DNA of 5,917 nucleotides from Lawsonibacter sp. (GCA_022793355.1 JAAWCR010000130.1:1-5917), one strand, 5' to 3'. Shown: positions 1-5,682, counted from the stretch's first letter. A program made the numbers and translations. Notes: generated by a model from the letters alone, not told the origin.

Positions 1-43
1 GTACAAAGCGTCAAAGAAACGACGCAAGAGAGGATTGTGTCAA

Positions 44-1618
44 ATGGGGATTAAATTGCTTATGCTCCTGGTGTTCTTCGGTGTTATGGTAGGCATCGGC
101 CTTTACTGCCGCAGAAACGCCACCGACGTCAACGGTTTCGTGCTGGGCGGGCGCTCCGTGGGCCCTTGGCTCACCGCCTTTGCCTATGGCACCTCCTACT
201 TTTCCGCTGTGGTCTTTGTGGGCTATGCCGGGCAGTTCGGCTGGAAATACGGCATCGCCGCCACCTGGGCCGGTATCGGAAACGCCATTCTGGGCTCTCT
301 GTTGGCCTGGGTGGTGCTGGGCCGACGCACCCGCATCATGACGCAGCATCTGGACAGCGCCACCATGCCGGAATTTTTCGGCAAGCGGTTCGGCTCCCAG
401 TCCCTGAAAATCGCCGCCTCGGTGATTATCTTCATCTTCCTCATTCCCTATACCGCCAGCCTTTACAACGGTCTCAGCCGCCTGTTCGGCATGGCCTTCG
501 ACATCGACTACTCGGTCTGCGTGATTGTTATGGCAATTCTGACTGGTATCTATGTGATTGCCGGAGGCTACATGGCCACCGCCATCAACGACTTCATTCA
601 GGGCATCATCATGCTCTTCGGCATCTGCGCCGTGATTGCGGCGGTGCTGGGCAGCCAGGGCGGCTTTATGGCGGCGCTGGAGTCTCTGGCCAAGGTCTCC
701 AGTGAGACCGCCGCCGGCCCGGTGGCCGGGGCTCCTGGGGTGTTCGCCTCCTTCTTTGGCCCCGACCCGGTAAATCTGCTGGGCGTGGTTATCCTCACCT
801 CTCTGGGCACCTGGGGCCTGCCTCAGATGGTGCAGAAGTTTTACGCCATCAAAAGCGAGAAGTCCATCAACACCGGTACGGTGATCTCCACCCTCTTTGC
901 CATGGTGGTGTCCGGGGGCTGCTACTTCCTGGGTGGCTTCGGCCGGCTGTTTACCGATGTGGTGGGCGTCACCGAAAACGGAACCCCTGTGGGTGGCTTC
1001 GACGCCGTGATTCCCGCCATGCTCTCCGGCCTGCCCGACATCCTGCTGGCTGTGGTGGTAATTCTGGTGCTGTCCGCCTCCATGTCCACCCTCAGCTCCC
1101 TGGTGCTCACCTCCAGCTCTACCCTTACCCTGGATCTGCTGAAGGGCCATATTATCAAAAAGATGGACGAAAAACAACAGGTTTTCATCATGCGGTGCCT
1201 TATCGTGGTGTTCATTGCCATCTCCGTGGTGCTGGCGATTATTCAATACAAATCCAGCGTTACCTTTATCGCTCAGCTCATGGGCGTGTCCTGGGGCGCG
1301 CTGGCCGGGGCCTTCCTAGCGCCCTTCCTCTACGGCCTGTACTGGAGGGGAACCACCAAAATCGCCTGCTGGACCAGCTTTATCTTCTCCACGGTGGTCA
1401 TGCTGGCCGACATCTCCCCCCTGAAGGCCCATTTCCCCACTATTCTGGTTTCCCCCATCAACTGCGGTGCCTTCTGTATGATCGCCGGGCTGGTAATTGT
1501 GCCGGTGGTGTCCCTCTTCACCGCCAAGCCCAGAAAAGAACTGGTGGACGACGCCTTTTCCTGCTATGAGGAGAAGGTCACCGTCCGCAAGAGCCAGGCC
1601 CTGGGTGATCCGCAATAA
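44..1618 (+). CDS. Sodium:solute symporter (SSS/SLC5 family)
   Basis: This 524-residue, very hydrophobic protein is a probable Na+-coupled uptake permease of the inner membrane, of the size usual for the PutP/SLC5 family. It opens with a membrane helix (residues about 3-21) followed by the family hallmark GGRSVGPW (35-42). Other family-like segments are GGYMATAINDFIQG (174-187, the conserved GG-x-x-A-x-x-x-D-x-x-Q motif), PQMVQKFYA (260-268) and SASMSTLSS (344-352), which matches the Ser/Thr-rich helix that contributes to the Na2 sodium site in characterised members. The start chosen is ATG 44, which has an AGAGAGG ribosome site at 27-33 with 10 bases of spacing; an in-frame TTG at 35 is only one base from that site. 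The C-terminus ends with a short charged cytoplasmic tail. The substrate cannot be read from the sequence; proline, other amino acids, organic acids or sugars are all possible. Its own promoter is not in the window. Confidence 0.9.
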   Translation: MGIKLLMLLVFFGVMVGIGLYCRRNATDVNGFVLGGRSVGPWLTAFAYGTSYFSAVVFVGYAGQFGWKYGIAATWAGIGNAILGSLLAWVVLGRRTRIMTQHLDSATMPEFFGKRFGSQSLKIAASVIIFIFLIPYTASLYNGLSRLFGMAFDIDYSVCVIVMAILTGIYVIAGGYMATAINDFIQGIIMLFGICAVIAAVLGSQGGFMAALESLAKVSSETAAGPVAGAPGVFASFFGPDPVNLLGVVILTSLGTWGLPQMVQKFYAIKSEKSINTGTVISTLFAMVVSGGCYFLGGFGRLFTDVVGVTENGTPVGGFDAVIPAMLSGLPDILLAVVVILVLSASMSTLSSLVLTSSSTLTLDLLKGHIIKKMDEKQQVFIMRCLIVVFIAISVVLAIIQYKSSVTFIAQLMGVSWGALAGAFLAPFLYGLYWRGTTKIACWTSFIFSTVVMLADISPLKAHFPTILVSPINCGAFCMIAGLVIVPVVSLFTAKPRKELVDDAFSCYEEKVTVRKSQALGDPQ

Positions 1619-1640
1619 AAATTTCCTCCTTTCTCTTTGC

Positions 1641-1690
1641 AAACCGGCGGAGCCTGTGGTATGCTATACCGTAGGCTCCACCGGTTTTCT
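1641..1690 (+). terminator. Strong rho-independent terminator after the symporter
   Basis: A long, nearly perfect hairpin starts 22 bases after the symporter stop. AAACCGG (1641-1647) pairs with CCGGTTT (1681-1687), GGAGCCT (1649-1655) with AGGCTCC (1673-1679), and GGTAT (1658-1662) with ATACC (1666-1670). Two G-T wobbles lie between the last two blocks, there is one C/A mismatch (1648/1680), and the loop is GCT. The stem is followed by TTTTCT. The A-rich start of the stem and U-rich tail suit intrinsic termination. Because the stem is A-flanked on one side and T-flanked on the other, it might also work for the opposite strand, though no gene converges on it. Confidence 0.85.
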
Positions 1691-1691
1691 G

Positions 1692-1759
1692 TGGGCCCGC
1701 CACCCCGGATGGGCCCCGCCAAAGGAGCTGACCCGCCCAGGCGGTTGGGTCCTGTATAA
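1692..1759 (+). other. GC-rich structured intergenic leader of unknown role
   Basis: Between the symporter terminator and the amidohydrolase ribosome site lies a GC-rich stretch that can fold. GGGCCC at 1693-1698 is self-complementary to GGGCCC at 1711-1716, and these are part of an imperfect direct repeat (TGGGCCCGCC at 1692-1701, TGGGCCCCGCC at 1710-1720). A second potential stem pairs GACC (1730-1733) with GGTC (1748-1751) around an inner CGCC/GGCG. I do not recognise it as a known riboswitch or T-box class, and I see no convincing promoter in it: TATAAA at 1755-1760 has no matching -35 box. It could be a 5' leader, promoter-proximal structure or simply GC-rich spacer. Confidence 0.25.
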
Positions 1760-1789
1760 ATATAACCTCCAGAAAGGAATCCTGTACCC

Positions 1790-2635
1790 ATGATTTTCGA
1801 TATTCATACCCACACCTTTCCAGACAAAATTGCCCGTTCCACCATTGAAAAGCTCCAGTCTATGTGCCACACCGTCGCCTACGTCAACGGCACCGAGGCG
1901 GCGCTGACCGCTTCCATGGCTTCTACCGGGGTGGACGGTTGTCTGGTGCTCCCCGTGGCCACCAGCGCCCGGCAGGTGGTCCATGTCAACGACGCCTCCG
2001 CCCGGATGAACGACGCGGGGCCCGAGACTGGCCTGTGGTCCTTCGGCTGCATGCACCCCGATTTTGACGGCTGGAAGGAGGAGCTGGCCCGCATCGCGCA
2101 GCTTGGCATGAAGGGAGTCAAGCTCCACCCCATCTACCAGGGGGTGGACTTCGACGACCTCCGGTATCTGCGCATTTTAGACCGCTGCGGTGAGCTGGGC
2201 CTGATTGTCCTCACCCACGCCGGGCGGGACATCGGCTTTCCCCTCCGGGACAACTGTACCCCGGAGATGACCCTTCGCGCCCTGGAACAGGTGGGGCCGG
2301 TAAAGCTCATCCTGGCCCACATGGGAGGCTGGCGGGAGTGGGACCGGGTGGAGGAGCTGCTGCCCGAAACCGGAGTGTATCTGGACACCGCCTTCGCACT
2401 GGGCCGCATCGCCCCCCTTGGGGACGGTTACTACGGGCCCTCTGATTTGCCCCTGATGGAGGTGTCCCAATTTGTGCGTATGGTGCGCAAGTTTCCCGGC
2501 CGGGTCCTCTTCGGCACCGACAGCCCCTGGCGGGACCAGAAGGAGAGCGTGGCCCTTATTGAGGAGCTGCCCCTCACTCGAGAGGAGAAGGATGGAATTT
2601 TGGGCGGGTACGCCCGGAAGCTGCTGGGAATTTGA
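1790..2635 (+). CDS. Amidohydrolase family protein (PF04909-like metal-dependent hydrolase)
   Basis: This 281-residue cytoplasmic TIM-barrel enzyme should use a bound divalent metal to hydrolyse or decarboxylate a small molecule; the substrate is unknown. Metal-site motifs appear in the expected order along the barrel: HTH (His6, His8) on strand 1, GVKLHP (109-114) with Lys111/His113, LTHAGRD with His143, LAHMGGW with His177, and FGTDSPW with Asp244 on strand 8. That pattern is typical of the amidohydrolase-2 superfamily branch that includes ACMSD-type decarboxylases and resorcylate decarboxylases; many short bacterial members of about 280 residues have no known function. The start at 1790 follows an AGAAAGGA ribosome site (1771-1778) with 11 bases of spacing. 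There is no signal peptide. The symporter upstream may supply a substrate, but a strong terminator separates them. The editing protein follows 55 bases downstream, so those two could share a transcript. TatD nucleases share the opening HxH but differ in later motifs, so I consider that less likely. Confidence 0.85.
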   Translation: MIFDIHTHTFPDKIARSTIEKLQSMCHTVAYVNGTEAALTASMASTGVDGCLVLPVATSARQVVHVNDASARMNDAGPETGLWSFGCMHPDFDGWKEELARIAQLGMKGVKLHPIYQGVDFDDLRYLRILDRCGELGLIVLTHAGRDIGFPLRDNCTPEMTLRALEQVGPVKLILAHMGGWREWDRVEELLPETGVYLDTAFALGRIAPLGDGYYGPSDLPLMEVSQFVRMVRKFPGRVLFGTDSPWRDQKESVALIEELPLTREEKDGILGGYARKLLGI

Positions 2636-2645
2636 CGGGGTTTTG

Positions 2646-2671
2646 TTCTTTTTCTTTGAAAAGAAAGAGAA
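2646..2671 (+). promoter_or_regulatory. A/T-rich intercistronic hairpin next to a ribosome site
   Basis: TTCTTTTTCTT (2646-2656) pairs with AAGAAAGAGAA (2661-2671) around a TGAA loop. This gives eleven pairs with one G-T wobble and only two G-C pairs. There is no T-tract after it, so it is not a standard terminator. It ends four bases before the purine-rich ribosome site of the next gene (AAGGAAGGAG, 2675-2684). The pyrimidine arm could also pair weakly with that site. An mRNA-processing or translation-tuning role is possible, but a small palindromic repeat without function is equally compatible. Confidence 0.35.
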
Positions 2672-2690
2672 GAGAAGGAAGGAGCGTTAC

Positions 2691-3266
2691 ATGATGTACA
2701 TCGACCCGACAAAATACACCGAACGGCCAGCCGACGAGCGAATCCCCCAGGAGCTGGCCATCTACGACCGGCTTGAGGAGCTGGGGATCCCCTATGTCCG
2801 GGTGGATCACGACCACGCAGACACCATCCAGATCTGCGCGGAGGTGGAACAGGTGCTGGGCTCCAAGATATGCAAGAACCTGTTCCTGTGCAACCGCAAG
2901 CAGACGGATTTTTATCTGCTGATGATGCCGGGGGACAAGCCCTTCAAGACCAAATTCCTCTCCGCTCAGCTGGGGTGCGCCCGGCTGTCCTTTGCCGACG
3001 ACGGCCACATGCGGGACTGTTTGCAGACCATTCCCGGCTCCGTCTCCGCCCTGGAGCTGCTGTTCGATCGGGACCAGCGCGTCCAGCTGGTTATGGACCG
3101 GGATCTGCTGTCGGACGAGTTCATCAGCGGTCATCCGGGGATCTCCACGTCCACCCTCCAGCTGAAGCGGGAGGACCTTTTAAAATTTGTGGAGTCCACC
3201 GGCCACACCCCGGTTTACATCGATCTGCCCGACCCCCGCAGGGAGGAAGGCGCGGAGGGGTGCTGA
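2691..3266 (+). CDS. YbaK/ProX-type aminoacyl-tRNA deacylase (ProXp-ala/PrdX-like)
   Basis: This 191-residue cytoplasmic protein resembles free-standing homologues of the prolyl-tRNA synthetase editing domain, which hydrolyse mischarged tRNA (Ala-tRNA-Pro in the ProXp-ala/PrdX group) and so guard translation fidelity. The supporting pattern is LEELGIPY-V-R-V-DH (28-40), CKNLFL (61-66) with Lys62-Asn63 at the position of the conserved catalytic-site KN pair, a central PGSVSALEL segment, GHPGISTST (147-155) in place of the usual HP-x-x-N-T-A-T motif, and a C-terminal FVESTGHTP. The start ATG 2691 lies six bases after GGAAGGAG; ATG 2694 is equally plausible at nine bases. An in-frame open stretch extends upstream to 2472, but it overlaps the amidohydrolase and lacks its own family features, so I excluded it. 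The usual Asn is replaced by Ser152, so exact substrate specificity is uncertain. The gene is followed by a strong terminator and may be the last gene of a transcript with the amidohydrolase. Confidence 0.85.
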   Translation: MMYIDPTKYTERPADERIPQELAIYDRLEELGIPYVRVDHDHADTIQICAEVEQVLGSKICKNLFLCNRKQTDFYLLMMPGDKPFKTKFLSAQLGCARLSFADDGHMRDCLQTIPGSVSALELLFDRDQRVQLVMDRDLLSDEFISGHPGISTSTLQLKREDLLKFVESTGHTPVYIDLPDPRREEGAEGC

Positions 3267-3277
3267 TTCGGATACAG

Positions 3278-3322
3278 ACGGCAGCTGCCGAGGAATGGTC
3301 TCCCCTTGGCAGCTGCCGTTTT
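3278..3322 (+). terminator. Rho-independent terminator after the tRNA deacylase
   Basis: ACGGCAGCTGCC (3278-3289) pairs perfectly with GGCAGCTGCCGT (3308-3319). The stem extends inward through GAGG (3290-3293) with CCTT (3304-3307), including one G-T wobble, around a ten-base loop. The stem is followed by a short TTT run (3320-3322). It begins 11 bases after the stop codon at 3266 and closes the left-hand group of genes. Confidence 0.85.
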
Positions 3323-3366
3323 ACAGAATCTATCGATTTTATACATTAGTTTATTAAAATTTTAGA

Positions 3367-3395
3367 TTGACAGATTTTTGGTTAATTTGTATAAT
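3367..3395 (+). promoter_or_regulatory. Consensus SigA promoter for the stalk-domain hydrolase
   Basis: TTGACA (3367-3372) and TATAAT (3390-3395) are separated by exactly 17 bases, a full match to the housekeeping consensus. The bases before the -35 box (about 3335-3366) are strongly A/T-rich and could serve as an UP element. Transcription would start near 3402, giving a leader of roughly 69 bases before the ATG at 3471. TG directly abuts the -10 box without the intervening base of an extended -10, so that motif is not claimed. A near-identical arrangement occurs 2212 bases downstream. Confidence 0.9.
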
Positions 3396-3405
3396 ATTGT
3401 AGATA

Positions 3406-3443
3406 TAGAGAGGAAGGATTATGCAAAATAACAGGGCTCTCTA
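3406..3443 (+). promoter_or_regulatory. 5' leader hairpin, copy 1
   Basis: TAGAGAG (3406-3412) pairs with CTCTCTA (3437-3443), and inside it TTAT (3419-3422) can pair with ATAA (3428-3431). The hairpin starts almost at the predicted transcription start. Its 5' arm overlaps the ribosome site of the short leader reading frame at 3421, and its 3' arm covers the end of that frame. The GAGAG and CTCTCTAA arms are conserved in the second copy. The ribosome site of the main gene lies outside it. Confidence 0.45.
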
Positions 3444-3444
3444 A
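3421..3444 (+). CDS. Candidate seven-residue leader peptide, copy 1
   Basis: A short frame encodes MQNNRAL then TAA. GAGAGGAAGG (3408-3417) in front of it offers a good ribosome site, and its stop lies 26 bases before the main ATG at 3471. The equivalent frame in the second leader (5633) keeps the start function (ATG changed to GTG), the length and the TAA stop, and encodes MKNDNSL. There is no run of one amino acid of the kind seen in classical biosynthetic attenuators. It could couple translation to folding of the surrounding hairpin. Seven-codon frames arise by chance, and the copies are paralogous, so confidence is modest. Confidence 0.35.
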   Translation: MQNNRAL

Positions 3445-3470
3445 AAAGATTTGGAAGGGATGATCCAAGT

Positions 3471-5414
3471 ATGAAACTGTACCGCAAGCTCACCGCGATG
3501 TGCCTGACAGCCGCTCTGGCCGCCAGTATGGCCATCACAGCCTCCGCAGACGTCTCGCCTGTGTCGGTGACCGTCAACGGAAAGACTGCCAGCACCTCCG
3601 CCTACATCAATTCCGACTGGCGGACCATGGTCCCGGTGGAAACCGCCAAGGCCCTGGGGGTAGACTACTCCGTACAGGGGAACAGCGTGACCTTTACCGC
3701 CGGCGGCATCTCTCAGACCTACACCGTAGGCAAGACCGTTGGCGACACGGTCCCCGCCATGATGGATGGAACCATTTATGTTCCCTTCTATCACCTGGCC
3801 GAGACCTTTGGCTATGATGTGAGTTGGAACAGCGCGGCCGGTAAGGCTGAGGCAACCGTCTCATCGGTTGTGACTGTCAACGATATTCAGAGCATTCAGG
3901 CCTATACGGACGAGACATTCTATGGGACCGGCCTTGTGGAGGTGGAAGTCACCTACCGTCCCGGTGTGGATTTGAGTAATATCTCTGCTTCCAGCTATAT
4001 TCTGGAAGACCGGGGCTCCCTCAATCCTGATTTCGGGCAAATTAAAATTGCCGGCGTGTCGGTCAATGGCCGGACCGTCACTTTGACCATTGATGATGGT
4101 TCTGCCGCTACCAGCCGAAACGCATTGGTTTACAGCGGGAATCCCCCTGCCGGTGTTCGGGAACGGAACGCCTTTGGCATCTACTGCACCGGCGCTTGGT
4201 ATCGGGATGTCAACGGGACGATTTATTTCGGAAGCGCCGATACCGCCGAATATAAGGCCAATACAACCAAAATGGGCTATCAGGCCAGGGAATGCCTGGA
4301 ACTCAAGCTCCGTCACGCTGGGGAAGCCCCTGGACAGTCCGCCTGTCTCGCCGACGACCAGGGCCGGTATAATGCGGACGGGCTCTGGAAGGAGACCGTG
4401 GACCGCCAATTCGGTGTGGGTAAGTTCCAGTCTTTTGCAGACCTGGGCATCCAAATTCCCTCCACTGCCGCTGCCGCTGCGGACGGCACTCGGGACGCCT
4501 ATGTGAAAGGTTATGCGTATATCCCCGCCAATTACAATCCGGCTAACGGCATTGTGTTCACTTTACAGGGCCAGGGCATTTCCTATTGGCAGCTGCCTGA
4601 TGGAACCAACGACGACGGGACCGGCATCATGTATGACTCCGCTACCACCTCCTGGGCCAACAAAGGAGCTGTCGTTGTCAATATCCACGATCGCTCCAGC
4701 GCCGGAAAAGGCGATTATGAGTCCGTATACGATTATGTGCTGGACGATGTTAACACCATGAAATATTTCATTGATAAATACAACATTCAGAATAACATCG
4801 TGCTGCAGGGCAACTCCCGCGGTACGAATGCCTCCAGCACGGTGATCCAGGCACTGGCCGGACAGGAATACACCGTCAACAGCAATGCCAGCCGGGGTAC
4901 CAATCAGCTGGACAAGAACGTCTATAATTTTGAGGTCGATACGTTCATTTGCCAGAACGGTATGTTTGGCCGCAATATATACGATCAGGACGACTATACC
5001 GCCATAGCAAAGACCGATATGCGCGTATGGATTTTCGACGGCGAGCAGGACACCAATAATACGGATACCTATGCCAGTTATATCCAGGCTGCCCAGGAAA
5101 CCGGTCACGATGACGCCTGGATCAAAGAGAATATCCGTCTGACCAGCTATCCCTCCGAGTTGTATTATTATTGGGGCGAAACAGATCATTCTACCACCCG
5201 CATCAATGGCTGGTATTTCGATGACACCCCCTACTACGGCGCCGGTCTGGATGTGGTCGATGGCAAAATCGTTTACCATACACAGTTAGAGGCCGGCGAC
5301 ACCTATACCGTTCAGGGCCGGGGCGTCAGCCGTGACGGCGCCGGTCCGGAAAAGACAGAGTTCACTTATACCGTTTACGGGGAACAGTATCAGGACTGGG
5401 CGCTAAATCGCTAA
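3471..5414 (+). CDS. Secreted stalk-domain alpha/beta hydrolase (esterase/peptidase-like)
   Basis: This 647-residue protein is probably exported and acts as a serine hydrolase outside the membrane; its substrate is unknown. Residues 1-26 form a Sec signal peptide (KLYRK, hydrophobic core, cleavage after ASA before Asp27). Residues about 30-128 match the copper amine oxidase N-terminal-like stalk domain (PF07833), which is not itself an oxidase. Residues about 132-240 look like an Ig-like beta domain. The remainder resembles an alpha/beta hydrolase: LQGQG (365-369) near the oxyanion hole, nucleophile elbow GNSRG (447-451, Ser449), FDGEQD with probable acid Asp527, and TDH with His573. This layout resembles secreted esterases and predicted peptidases that carry an N-terminal Ig-like domain. 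No LPXTG, SLH repeats or C-terminal anchor are present. ATG 3471 follows GGAAGGGA (3453-3460) with 10 bases of spacing. The gene is monocistronic, between a consensus promoter and a terminator, and looks somewhat less GC-rich than the genes to its left. Confidence 0.8.
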   Translation: MKLYRKLTAMCLTAALAASMAITASADVSPVSVTVNGKTASTSAYINSDWRTMVPVETAKALGVDYSVQGNSVTFTAGGISQTYTVGKTVGDTVPAMMDGTIYVPFYHLAETFGYDVSWNSAAGKAEATVSSVVTVNDIQSIQAYTDETFYGTGLVEVEVTYRPGVDLSNISASSYILEDRGSLNPDFGQIKIAGVSVNGRTVTLTIDDGSAATSRNALVYSGNPPAGVRERNAFGIYCTGAWYRDVNGTIYFGSADTAEYKANTTKMGYQARECLELKLRHAGEAPGQSACLADDQGRYNADGLWKETVDRQFGVGKFQSFADLGIQIPSTAAAAADGTRDAYVKGYAYIPANYNPANGIVFTLQGQGISYWQLPDGTNDDGTGIMYDSATTSWANKGAVVVNIHDRSSAGKGDYESVYDYVLDDVNTMKYFIDKYNIQNNIVLQGNSRGTNASSTVIQALAGQEYTVNSNASRGTNQLDKNVYNFEVDTFICQNGMFGRNIYDQDDYTAIAKTDMRVWIFDGEQDTNNTDTYASYIQAAQETGHDDAWIKENIRLTSYPSELYYYWGETDHSTTRINGWYFDDTPYYGAGLDVVDGKIVYHTQLEAGDTYTVQGRGVSRDGAGPEKTEFTYTVYGEQYQDWALNR

Positions 5415-5456
5415 ACTTGGCACAGCTTCCCTGCGCTATAAAAACTGCGGCGGCAG

Positions 5457-5479
5457 CCTCCCTGCCCTTGCGCAGGAGG
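5457..5479 (+). other. 3' UTR hairpin upstream of the terminator
   Basis: CCTC (5457-5460) and CTGC (5462-5465) pair with GCAG (5472-5475) and GAGG (5476-5479), with C5461 bulged and a six-base loop. No T-run follows. Its left arm CCTCCCT (5457-5463) is also perfectly complementary to AGGGAGG (5495-5501), which overlaps the base of the terminator stem, so two mutually exclusive folds are possible. Confidence 0.4.
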
Positions 5480-5497
5480 ACGCCATAAAGCACGAGG

Positions 5498-5532
5498 GAG
5501 GAGGCCTGGAAAGCCGGGCCTCCTCTTGTTGT
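5498..5532 (+). terminator. Rho-independent terminator after the stalk-domain hydrolase
   Basis: GAGGAGGCC (5498-5506) pairs with GGCCTCCTC (5517-5525). The stem continues inward through T5507-G5516, G5508-C5515 and G5509-C5514 to an AAAG loop, twelve pairs in all. It is followed by TTGTTGT. A few bases on, a small GGAA/TTCC hairpin (5533-5547) runs into six Ts (5548-5553) and may act as a backup stop. Together they separate the two stalk-domain genes. Confidence 0.8.
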
Positions 5533-5578
5533 GGAAAAATAAATTCCTTTTTTGCATCCATCCATCTAATATTTGCAT

Positions 5579-5607
5579 TGGACATTGCTTTGGATGATTT
5601 GTATACT
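5579..5607 (+). promoter_or_regulatory. SigA promoter of the second stalk-domain gene
   Basis: TGGACA (5579-5584) and TATACT (5602-5607) are 17 bases apart; each box is one mismatch from consensus. The distance from the -35 box to the ATG is 104 bases, exactly as in the first copy. The ATTTG preceding the -10 box is also shared. Transcription would start near 5614. It is slightly weaker by consensus than the first promoter. Confidence 0.8.
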
Positions 5608-5619
5608 AAATTTAATATG

Positions 5620-5653
5620 GAGAGAAGATATTGTGAAAAATGACAATTCTCTC
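5620..5653 (+). promoter_or_regulatory. 5' leader hairpin, copy 2
   Basis: GAGAGA (5620-5625) pairs with TCTCTC (5648-5653), and ATTGT (5630-5634) pairs with ACAAT (5643-5647). The two helices are continuous on the 3' side, with a four-base bulge on the 5' side. The outer stem overlaps the ribosome site of the short leader frame and the inner stem includes part of its GTG start. The fold is longer than in copy 1, and the outer arms coincide with the conserved blocks. Confidence 0.45.
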
Positions 5654-5656
5654 TAA
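5633..5656 (+). CDS. Candidate seven-residue leader peptide, copy 2
   Basis: GTG start, seven codons (MKNDNSL with GTG read as Met) and TAA stop, at exactly the position of the 3421-3444 frame in the first leader. GGAGAG (5619-5624) lies eight bases before the GTG. Asn3, Leu7 and the stop are unchanged and residues 4 and 6 are conservative (Asn/Asp, Ala/Ser). However, the nucleotide changes are not biased to third positions, so selection on the peptide itself is not shown. Confidence 0.35.
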   Translation: MKNDNSL

Positions 5657-5682
5657 AACGCTTTGGAAGGGATGATTCCTGT

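Larger units (their letters stand above)
3367..3705 (+). repeat. Direct repeat copy 1: promoter, leader, signal peptide and stalk start
   Basis: This segment aligns without any gap to 5579-5917 at a constant offset of 2212 bases. By my count the coding part from the ATG differs at 22 of 235 bases (about 91% identical). The 104 bases from the -35 box to the ATG differ at 29 positions (about 72% identical). Similarity is not evident upstream of the -35 box. The downstream limit is unknown because copy 2 is cut by the window end. Confidence 0.9.

Noticed and set aside
8..25. GCGTC/GACGC inverted repeat just before the symporter
   Set aside because: It has only five base pairs around an eight-base loop at the window edge, too short to support an operator or terminator call without upstream sequence.
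35..43. TTG at 35 as the symporter start
   Set aside because: It is only one base from the ribosome site, while ATG 44 has 10 bases of spacing and starts directly before the first membrane helix.
11..1246. A 411-codon open frame on the minus strand opposite the symporter
   Set aside because: Its translation is a low-complexity mix rich in His, Gly, Gln and Ala with no family features. It is antisense to a clear membrane-protein gene and is explained by GC-biased codon use.
1692..1789. A T-box or known riboswitch before the amidohydrolase
   Set aside because: I found no T-box antiterminator core and no conserved core of a riboswitch class that I can recall; only generic GC-rich pairing is visible.
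2472..2690. Upstream in-frame extension of the tRNA deacylase
   Set aside because: It overlaps the amidohydrolase coding region, encodes an Arg/Pro/Phe/Lys-rich non-homologous segment, and ATG 2691 has an excellent ribosome site.
2574..3134. A 186-codon minus-strand frame opposite the tRNA deacylase
   Set aside because: It spans the end of one real gene, an intergenic hairpin and most of another, and its product has no family features.
3500..3810. Copper amine oxidase activity for the 3471-5414 product
   Set aside because: Only the N-terminal-like stalk module is present; the catalytic oxidase domain is absent and the remainder resembles an alpha/beta hydrolase.
4563..5279. A 238-codon minus-strand frame opposite the hydrolase
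   Set aside because: It lies wholly antisense to the catalytic domain, shows no recognisable motif and has no ribosome site I could identify.
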